DNA from: Minisyncoccota bacterium
Lineage (GTDB): Bacteria; Patescibacteriota; Minisyncoccia; Phycocordibacterales; Phycocordibacteraceae
Assembly: GCA_018062165.1 (NCBI GenBank)
Contig: JAGOSU010000013.1
Location: 1 to 17,151 of the forward strand
DNA: 17,151 nucleotides
Reading direction: 5' to 3'
In this document: in pieces, positions 6,464-11,336 of the stretch
How positions within the stretch are numbered: the stretch's first letter is position 1
Layout of the letters: each line of letters opens with the position of its first letter
Made by a program: the position numbers and the translations under genes
Notes under the pieces: generated by a model
Told to the model about the DNA's origin: nothing
Seen by the model: only the letters and a program-made list of their open reading frames with translations
Databases searched by the model: none

Positions 6464-6883
6464 ATGAGTGAAGACGTTGCCTTCCACGTGCAGATGCCGC
6501 ACCGCCCTCCGCGTCACTACTACGGCGATATTGTTCGTATCCTTTTCGTTGTCGCAGCAGTGATTCTCTTTGCCATGCAGTTTACTGGCATCCGCCTACC
6601 GTTTTCGGCCTTCGGCTCCATCATGATGATTATTGTACTCGTTATTGCTGCTGGACTTACGAATCCGGTACAAACCTGGATTCACTGGACGAACATCTTT
6701 ATAGCGGGATTCTGCCTTCTCCTCTTTGGAGGATTGGCGTTGTCTCGTTTCCAGACGCAGGCCGCGCTGTTCCCAGACGGAGTGCTCATCGGAGTGCTCG
6801 CTATGATGTTTTTGGTTGCGCTCTACTGCGCAGTCAGGACACTTCGTGGCATTCTCATGCGTGACGCTCCAGAGATTCGGTAA
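6464..6883 (+). CDS. Unrecognised four-helix membrane protein
   Basis: This 139-residue protein has hydrophobic segments at about 24-40, 48-66, 77-94 and 105-124, with a polar, histidine- and proline-rich N-terminus (HVQMPHRPPRHYY, 8-20) and a basic end. The likely topology has both ends in the cytoplasm. I see no catalytic motif and do not recognise the family. It lies 47 bp after atpC on the same strand, behind a hairpin, and 44 bp before the next unit. It may be carried by read-through from the atp operon: a possible -10 TACTCT touches its start codon but is badly placed for that ATG. Confidence 0.75.
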   Translation: MSEDVAFHVQMPHRPPRHYYGDIVRILFVVAAVILFAMQFTGIRLPFSAFGSIMMIIVLVIAAGLTNPVQTWIHWTNIFIAGFCLLLFGGLALSRFQTQAALFPDGVLIGVLAMMFLVALYCAVRTLRGILMRDAPEIR

Positions 6884-6887
6884 TCAA

Positions 6888-6921
6888 CGCCCCTACGGGC
6901 GCTCTTCGTATATGGTAGAAT
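6888..6921 (+). promoter_or_regulatory. Hairpin and extended -10 promoter for the 6928 gene
   Basis: A short stem of CGCCC (6888-6892) and GGGCG (6897-6901) closes the 6464 gene. Downstream, TGG followed by TAGAAT at 6916-6921 is an extended -10 element. No -35 is recognisable, which an extended -10 can tolerate. The box ends 6 nt before the ATG at 6928, so transcription should start at or next to the start codon, giving a leaderless mRNA. Confidence 0.55.
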
Positions 6922-6927
6922 CCCTGG

Positions 6928-7155
6928 ATGAGTATTCAGGGATTTTTGCTTCGTCAGGTTGCGAAGATGAAAATGAAGAATGTCCCAGCGGGACAGCGCG
7001 ACCAGATTATTGGGTTTCTTGAAAAGGACCCTGAGCTAATGAAGAAGATTGGGGACGAGATTGACCGCAGGGTTAAGAAAGGAGGCGAGAACCAGATGAA
7101 GGCTTCGATGGAGGTTATGAAGAAGTACCGTAAGGAGCTCAGTGAGCTCATGTAA
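6928..7155 (+). CDS. Small helical protein of unknown function
   Basis: This 75-residue soluble protein is rich in Lys, Glu and Met and is predicted almost wholly helical. Segments of about 4-16, 21-50 and 54-74 are separated by a PAG turn and a KKGGEN turn. It has no signal or membrane segment, and I do not recognise it. The start at 6928 is supported by a -10 box 6 nt upstream; Met14 and Met16 are alternatives. It heads a tight unit in which the next gene begins 2 bp after its stop. A GAGCTC-AGT-GAGCTC repeat at 7135-7149, inside its last codons, could form a hairpin just before the next start. Confidence 0.7.
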   Translation: MSIQGFLLRQVAKMKMKNVPAGQRDQIIGFLEKDPELMKKIGDEIDRRVKKGGENQMKASMEVMKKYRKELSELM

Positions 7156-7157
7156 CC

Positions 7158-7679
7158 ATGTTGCCACTCACTGCAGAGGGGCTACTCATGATTCATGCAC
7201 TTGGCGCAGCATTAGGAGCTGCGGGAGTGACTTTTGCCGAGCTGTTCTACACGCAGGCGGTAGTAGACGGGAAGATTGATAGCTGCGAAAAGAAACACAT
7301 CGAGCACACGCTCTGGGCACTGCAGTGGGGTGTTTCAATTATGGTGCTGGCTGGCATCGGTCTCATCATCGTTGAGTACTTCCTCCCATATTCTGAGCAG
7401 ACCGTGCTTACGGCGCCGTTTTGGATGATTCACACGCTAACGGTTGTGGTCATCGTGTTCGGTTTTCTTATCTCTCGAAATCTTGTGCCGTGGTGGTTGG
7501 GTTCTGCCGCTGCGTTCTCGGCGTGGTGGATGATGCTTGCGCTTCATGCCTGGAGGACTATTCCGCTTGGCTACGTTGCGCTTTGGCTCGCTTACATACT
7601 TGCCACCGCAGCAGCAATCTGCATTTTTCCGTACGTTCGTTCCTTCCTTATTGACCGAGAGAAACGTTCCCGCACATGA
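7158..7679 (+). CDS. Multi-pass membrane protein with histidines in or near the helices
   Basis: This 173-residue protein has hydrophobic segments at about 8-30, 54-73, 86-105, 110-130 and 135-160, with a charged loop (KIDSCEKKHIEH, 39-50) and a basic tail. His13, His92 and His130 lie within or beside hydrophobic segments, and His47 and His50 are in the loop, a pattern seen in haem- or metal-binding membrane proteins, but I cannot assign a family. A second start at Met11 (7188) has GAGG upstream and may be used. The stop TGA overlaps the next gene's ATG by 4 bp (ATGA), tying it closely to the flavodoxin-fold gene. It contains the only TGA stop in the window. Confidence 0.72.
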   Translation: MLPLTAEGLLMIHALGAALGAAGVTFAELFYTQAVVDGKIDSCEKKHIEHTLWALQWGVSIMVLAGIGLIIVEYFLPYSEQTVLTAPFWMIHTLTVVVIVFGFLISRNLVPWWLGSAAAFSAWWMMLALHAWRTIPLGYVALWLAYILATAAAICIFPYVRSFLIDREKRSRT

Positions 7680-8263
7680 AGAAGATTCTCGTTCTTCTCG
7701 GGCATCCGAATACCGACACGCTATCGGGACATCTTGCGAGTGTGTACGCCGAGGCGGCAACACGTGCCGGACACGAGGTGCGACGCGTTAATCTTGGAGA
7801 GCTTTCGTTTGACCCTATCTTGCATAAGGGATACCGAGAAATTCAGGCGCTCGAACCGGATTTACTTCAACTGCAGGAAGATATTCGTTGGTGCGATCAC
7901 TTACTGCTGGTCTACCCAATCTGGTGGCTCTCAGCTCCTGCGCTTCTCAAGGGCCTTGTTGATCGCTTGTGGCTTCCAGGTTTTGCGTTCCGCTATCATA
8001 AAAACAAGCAAGGAAAACGACAGATGGGCTGGGATCAGCTGCTAAAAGGACGAACAGCAAGAATGGTGGTACTCATTCAGGCCTCACCGATACTTGAGTA
8101 CCTTGCCTTTGGTGAGTTCACTAATGAGATGGCTCACGGCATTTTAGGCTTTGCGGGTATCAAGACGCACGTTACTAAAGTAGGACATAGCGAGACCTTG
8201 ACCCCCAAGGCGCTAGGTAAGTGGGAAGAGAAAATGCGTACGTTTGGTTCGCAGGCAAAATAA
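7676..8263 (+). CDS. Flavodoxin-fold NAD(P)H:quinone oxidoreductase-like protein
   Basis: This 195-residue protein belongs by pattern to the NQO1/MdaB/KefF group of flavoproteins. These reduce quinones with NAD(P)H by two electrons, and some regulate membrane transporters. The fold starts with KKILVLLGHPN (2-12), whose loop to residue 20 binds the flavin phosphate. The second signature is YPIWWLSAPALLKGLVDRLW (80-99), the isoalloxazine-binding Trp-Trp loop, followed by PGFAF. The domain is complete. It is not an azoreductase-length variant and has no signal or membrane helix, so it acts in the cytoplasm or at the membrane face. It overlaps the upstream membrane protein by 4 bp. The exact substrate cannot be read from sequence. 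Confidence 0.88.
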   Translation: MKKILVLLGHPNTDTLSGHLASVYAEAATRAGHEVRRVNLGELSFDPILHKGYREIQALEPDLLQLQEDIRWCDHLLLVYPIWWLSAPALLKGLVDRLWLPGFAFRYHKNKQGKRQMGWDQLLKGRTARMVVLIQASPILEYLAFGEFTNEMAHGILGFAGIKTHVTKVGHSETLTPKALGKWEEKMRTFGSQAK

Positions 8264-8264
8264 C

Positions 8265-8600
8265 ATGCAGGTCTCTACAGCGCATCACCATGCGAGGAAA
8301 CGTTTTGAAGCCGGTAAAACTATGCCGACCTCTCCGCTCGCACGTTTTATCGACCTTGCTATCTATCCAGTTGGTATTGCGGCTCTTCTTATGGCGTTGC
8401 CGCAGGTGTACGAGGTGTGGGTGAATCAAAATGTAGTTGGCGTTTCCATCGCGACCTGGGGACTCTGGACCATTTTTTCGCTCTTCTGGATCTTGTACGG
8501 TTACGTCCATAAGAACTGGTTAATTTTCGGTATGAACATCGGCTGGTTTTTCCTGCAGGGGGTCATCACTCTCGGTGTATACCTCCATTCGCATCCCTAA
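8265..8600 (+). CDS. SemiSWEET-type (PQ-loop) sugar transporter
   Basis: This 111-residue, three-helix membrane protein carries the PQ-loop repeat. LPQVYEVWVNQNVVGVS at 45-61 is the PQ motif and following loop, TWGLW (64-68) opens helix 2, and the pattern continues through ILYGY and a conserved Asn (N91) in helix 3. SemiSWEETs dimerise to form a six-helix sugar uniporter. The ATG at 8265 lies 1 bp after the previous stop and gives a polar N-terminal extension of about 25 residues with three histidines. Met20 (8322) would give a 92-residue protein, closer to the usual size. An in-frame TTG at 8244 is unlikely as a start. Confidence 0.87.
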   Translation: MQVSTAHHHARKRFEAGKTMPTSPLARFIDLAIYPVGIAALLMALPQVYEVWVNQNVVGVSIATWGLWTIFSLFWILYGYVHKNWLIFGMNIGWFFLQGVITLGVYLHSHP

Positions 8601-8602
8601 CT

Positions 8603-8631
8603 TTGCGTTTCCTCCTTCTTTCCGTTAGGGT
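8603..8631 (+). promoter_or_regulatory. Promoter of ychF
   Basis: TTGCGT at 8603-8608 and TAGGGT at 8626-8631 are spaced by exactly 17 bp. The -10 box ends 6 nt before the ychF ATG at 8638, so the mRNA should be leaderless or nearly so. The same N6 spacing occurs before 6928 and 14950. Confidence 0.5.
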
Positions 8632-8637
8632 AGCCAG

Positions 8638-9735
8638 ATGCTGAAGATTGGAATCGTCGGACTCCCGAACGTCGGGAAGTCCACTCTTTTTAATGCGCTC
8701 ACCAAGGCGGCTGTTCCTGCTGAGAACTACCCGTTCTGTACCATCGACCCATCGGTAGGGGTTGTGGGTGTCCCTGATGCTCGATTGGATCAACTTGCTG
8801 TGCTCTCTGGCTCTGAGAAGACTATTCCGGCGGCTATCGAATTTGTTGATATTGCCGGTCTCGTGAAAGGCGCTTCTGAAGGCGAAGGGCTTGGCAACCA
8901 GTTCCTCTCCCACATTCGTGAGGTGGACGCTATCCTCCAGATGGTGCGGTTCTTTGAAGACGCAGATATTACGCACGTGCATGGTGAGATAGACCCAGTG
9001 CGTGATATTGAGGTTATCAACCTCGAGCTCACTCTTGCTGATCGTGATGCGGTGGCAAAGCGTCGAGAGAAACTGATTCGTGACATACGTGCAGGTCTAA
9101 AGGAGGCCCAGGCCGAGGACGCGGTACTCGCTAAGATTGAACAGGCGCTCGAGATGGGCAAACTCGCAAAGAGCGTCGCGCTCACTGAAGAGGAGGCGAA
9201 GCTCGTGAAGCACCTCAACCTCCTTACGCTAAAGCCGATTCTCTACGCGTTTAACGGAAAGGCTGGGGGACATAATCTTGCGGAAGTTGGAGATGGTCGC
9301 GCCAACAAGGCGTATGAACTCGTTGAAAGCCTGGGCAGCACCTTTGTGCATGTGGACGCACGTACTGAGCATGAGCTTAATGATGTCGCCGCAGGAGACA
9401 AGGATATGTTCCGTCAGGAACTTGGAGTCCAGGTGGACGGACTTGTCGATTTGATACGCAAGGCATACGAAACGCTCGGACTCATTACGTTCTTTACGAC
9501 CGGACCAAAAGAGTCGCGTGCATGGACGGTTACGAACGGTGCTACCGCACCTGAGGCTGGCGCTGCCATCCACAACGACTTTAAGGACAAGTTTATCCGT
9601 GCAGAGGTGGTGGCGTGGGACACGCTGCTTACTGACGGGTCCTGGAGCGCCTCACGCGATAAGGGAAATCTTAAGACCGAAGGGAAGACGTACGTGGTTA
9701 AAGACGGCGACGTTATGGTGTTCCTCCACTCTTAG
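8638..9735 (+). CDS. ychF: YchF/OLA1 family translation-associated P-loop NTPase
   Basis: This 365-residue member of the Obg-related YchF family binds ribosomes and in known members prefers ATP to GTP. The P-loop GLPNVGKS is at 8-15, switch II DIAGLVKGAS at 71-80, a charged helical insert at about 125-195, and the TGS domain at about 279-363 with TFFTTGPKESRAW and a C-terminal VVKDGDVMVFLHS. The base-recognition motif, normally NxxE and reading NMSE in human OLA1, is N206-G-K-A here and lacks the Glu, so nucleotide preference is uncertain. The length is typical. The gene stands alone under its own promoter, and its TAG stop overlaps the stop of the opposing gene by 3-4 bp. Confidence 0.96.
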   Translation: MLKIGIVGLPNVGKSTLFNALTKAAVPAENYPFCTIDPSVGVVGVPDARLDQLAVLSGSEKTIPAAIEFVDIAGLVKGASEGEGLGNQFLSHIREVDAILQMVRFFEDADITHVHGEIDPVRDIEVINLELTLADRDAVAKRREKLIRDIRAGLKEAQAEDAVLAKIEQALEMGKLAKSVALTEEEAKLVKHLNLLTLKPILYAFNGKAGGHNLAEVGDGRANKAYELVESLGSTFVHVDARTEHELNDVAAGDKDMFRQELGVQVDGLVDLIRKAYETLGLITFFTTGPKESRAWTVTNGATAPEAGAAIHNDFKDKFIRAEVVAWDTLLTDGSWSASRDKGNLKTEGKTYVVKDGDVMVFLHS

Positions 9736-10697
9736 GCGTCAGACGAGCGTACACCAAGGTGTAGGAGCGTAAAGGCGGCAACCCGCTGGGTGTAGCCTGC
9801 AGAGAAGTCGGAATAGTTGGTTCCTGGCTGTGCTGCAGCAAAAGCGAACGCGGTGTAAACGTCGTAGGTCTCTCCCTCTGGGATAGAGAATTCTCCTCTT
9901 CCGAAGCGTTGTAGGTTCTTGACCACCTCTCCTTGTCCAGCGTGATAGGAGTCGATAACTGCAAGGGTAAGGAACTCGCGCTCAAAGCGTTCTTGGTCAC
10001 CACCAAAGAATTGATCGCGGATTTGGTTGAGTTCAGTGCCCGCAAGGCCAATGAGCGTAAGATAAATGTCTCTAAAATGCTCGTTAGCGGTTTCGACTTG
10101 GATCGGGAAATCCATAATGCTTTCGTCGTTCTCTCCAAGCCCTCGGTAGGTAGGAGGCATGATTTGGAGAATACCCCTAGCAGTATCATCAGGTTCACGG
10201 CCTTCTTTCCTCGCAGTGTTGCTGAATCGAGATTCTTCACTTGCCAGTCCAACGATGAAAAGTTTGATACCCTGACGAACAGTGTGTGGAATGCGGGCAA
10301 CTGCCTCACCAGTCATGATGTGGGATTCAAGGTAGTGCTTGTAGGTAACACCTGGATGCCCGTCCACGTATTTTTCGCAATTCTCAAGTGTGTGAGCAAT
10401 TTCACTCTTAGCGCCGTTGGCTCCAGGTCTTTCGTAGCCCGACATGCAGCGGAAAACCTTCTGACGGAAGAGCGGTGCGTTGCGCAACGCCGAAACTAAC
10501 CCCGCTTCGGCTACTGGCGAGAGAATTTCCTCTCCGCGAGCCTCAGCCCTTCCACGAAACATCTGGGCTCCTGCTGTGAGTGCGCCTCCAGCTAGAGCCG
10601 CAGCACCTGCTCCCATTAAGAACGTGCGGCGTGGAGGCCGGGGCTCTCCTGCCTCGTCTTCAAAATTGATGTGTTCGGGTACCTTATCGAGCCTCAT
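9732..10697 (-). CDS. Secreted lytic transglycosylase (SLT fold) with twin-arginine-like signal
   Basis: Numbered from the ATG at 10697, this is a 321-residue enzyme predicted to cleave peptidoglycan glycan strands outside the membrane. PPRRTFLMGAG (21-31) followed by a small-residue hydrophobic stretch to about 44 is a Tat-type signal or anchor. The SLT core shows catalytic E155 in ASEESRF, GILQIMPPT at 175-183, and SYHAGQGEVVK at 250-260, which matches the family AYNAG motif. Cys84 and Cys107 could form a disulfide. Upstream starts are ATG at 10709 (AGGA 7 nt before it), ATG at 10706, and TTG at 10727. I prefer 10697 because a -10 box (TATGAT, 10705-10710) overlaps the earlier ATGs. It converges on ychF and diverges from the 10776 gene. 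Confidence 0.83.
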   Translation of the reverse strand: MRLDKVPEHINFEDEAGEPRPPRRTFLMGAGAAALAGGALTAGAQMFRGRAEARGEEILSPVAEAGLVSALRNAPLFRQKVFRCMSGYERPGANGAKSEIAHTLENCEKYVDGHPGVTYKHYLESHIMTGEAVARIPHTVRQGIKLFIVGLASEESRFSNTARKEGREPDDTARGILQIMPPTYRGLGENDESIMDFPIQVETANEHFRDIYLTLIGLAGTELNQIRDQFFGGDQERFEREFLTLAVIDSYHAGQGEVVKNLQRFGRGEFSIPEGETYDVYTAFAFAAAQPGTNYSDFSAGYTQRVAAFTLLHLGVRSSDA

Positions 10698-10704
10698 ACA
10701 GCCC

Positions 10705-10710
10705 ATCATA
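10705..10710 (-). promoter_or_regulatory. Possible -10 box of the lytic transglycosylase gene
   Basis: On the minus strand TATGAT ends 7 nt before the ATG at 10697, close to the leaderless spacing seen elsewhere. No clear -35 is present. The same bases form the alternative start codons at 10709 and 10706, so the promoter and start choices exclude each other. Confidence 0.35.
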
Positions 10711-10737
10711 CCGAAATCCTGTACCAACGCCTATTGA

Positions 10738-10766
10738 TTGGACAAGACAGGTAGAGGCAGTAGGAT
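10738..10766 (+). promoter_or_regulatory. Possible promoter of the 10776-leuS unit
   Basis: TTGGAC at 10738-10743 and TAGGAT at 10761-10766 are 17 bp apart and diverge from the minus-strand gene. Each box is only a partial match. AGGAAAG at 10767-10773 lies too close to the ATG for a normal Shine-Dalgarno, whereas AGGA at 10762-10765 has a better spacing of 10 nt. Confidence 0.4.
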
Positions 10767-10775
10767 AGGAAAGAT

Positions 10776-11312
10776 ATGGCACCCACTACGCACCCTAAAT
10801 TTGTTCGTTGGGCGGTAATGCTCGGTATTGTTATTGCGCTTAACCTTTTCTTCTTTGCGGCGCGTGCACTCATACTTCCTGAACCCAACTACGAGGACTA
10901 TTGTCCGGTTAATCTGCAGCCTGCAGCAACTGAAGCGGCCTGTGGTGCTCAAGATGGCGTCTGGGTTGCTACCCCAGACAATGCGCAAGTAACTGCGGTT
11001 GTGAAGCCAAGCCCTGAAGGGTACTGCGACCTCTACCAGAAGTGCCAACCGCTCTATGACGAGGCACAGAAGGAATATCAGATGTACGCCTTCGCCATCA
11101 TGCTAGGGCTCGGCATACTTTCCATCATTGTCGGCGTGCTTCCAATCGGTTCCTCGATTGTCTCAACCGGTCTCTCTTACGGCGGTGTACTCGCGCTCAT
11201 CGTTGCTGCCTTCGGGTACTGGGGTGAGGCAGGCAACCTACTTCGCCTTCTCATGTCTGTGATTGCCCTTGGCGCCCTCCTTTACATCGGCATCAAGCGC
11301 TTCAGGGACTAA
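10776..11312 (+). CDS. Unrecognised membrane protein with a four-cysteine external loop
   Basis: This 178-residue protein has a first membrane helix at about 13-33, a polar segment of about 70 residues (34-102), and three more hydrophobic helices at about 104-124, 130-148 and 155-173, ending in a basic tail (KRFRD). The polar segment holds four cysteines (C43, C56, C84, C90), likely two disulfides if it faces outside, as the positive-inside rule suggests. I do not recognise a family or enzyme motif. It lies 24 bp before leuS on the same strand and is probably co-transcribed with it, though a shared function is not implied. Confidence 0.78.
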   Translation: MAPTTHPKFVRWAVMLGIVIALNLFFFAARALILPEPNYEDYCPVNLQPAATEAACGAQDGVWVATPDNAQVTAVVKPSPEGYCDLYQKCQPLYDEAQKEYQMYAFAIMLGLGILSIIVGVLPIGSSIVSTGLSYGGVLALIVAAFGYWGEAGNLLRLLMSVIALGALLYIGIKRFRD

Positions 11313-11336
11313 GTAAGCGCGGGTGCGCACCAATTC

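Noticed and set aside
6816..7022. 68-codon frame bridging the 6464 and 6928 genes
   Set aside because: It overlaps both genes and the promoter between them and has no conserved pattern.
7677..7679. TGA read as glycine (code 25, as in some Patescibacteria)
   Set aside because: The TGA sits in an ATGA overlap with a well-supported flavodoxin-fold gene, reading on would run out of frame through that gene, and no recognised gene contains an internal TGA. Standard code 11 fits.
8244..8264. TTG at 8244 as the start of the SemiSWEET gene
   Set aside because: It would overlap the preceding gene by 20 bp, and an ATG at 8265 sits 1 bp after that gene's stop.
10698..10727. TTG at 10727 as the start of the lytic transglycosylase
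   Set aside because: Three ATG codons follow within 30 bp, and a -10 box and an AGGA motif lie inside this stretch, so the added ten residues are unlikely to be translated.
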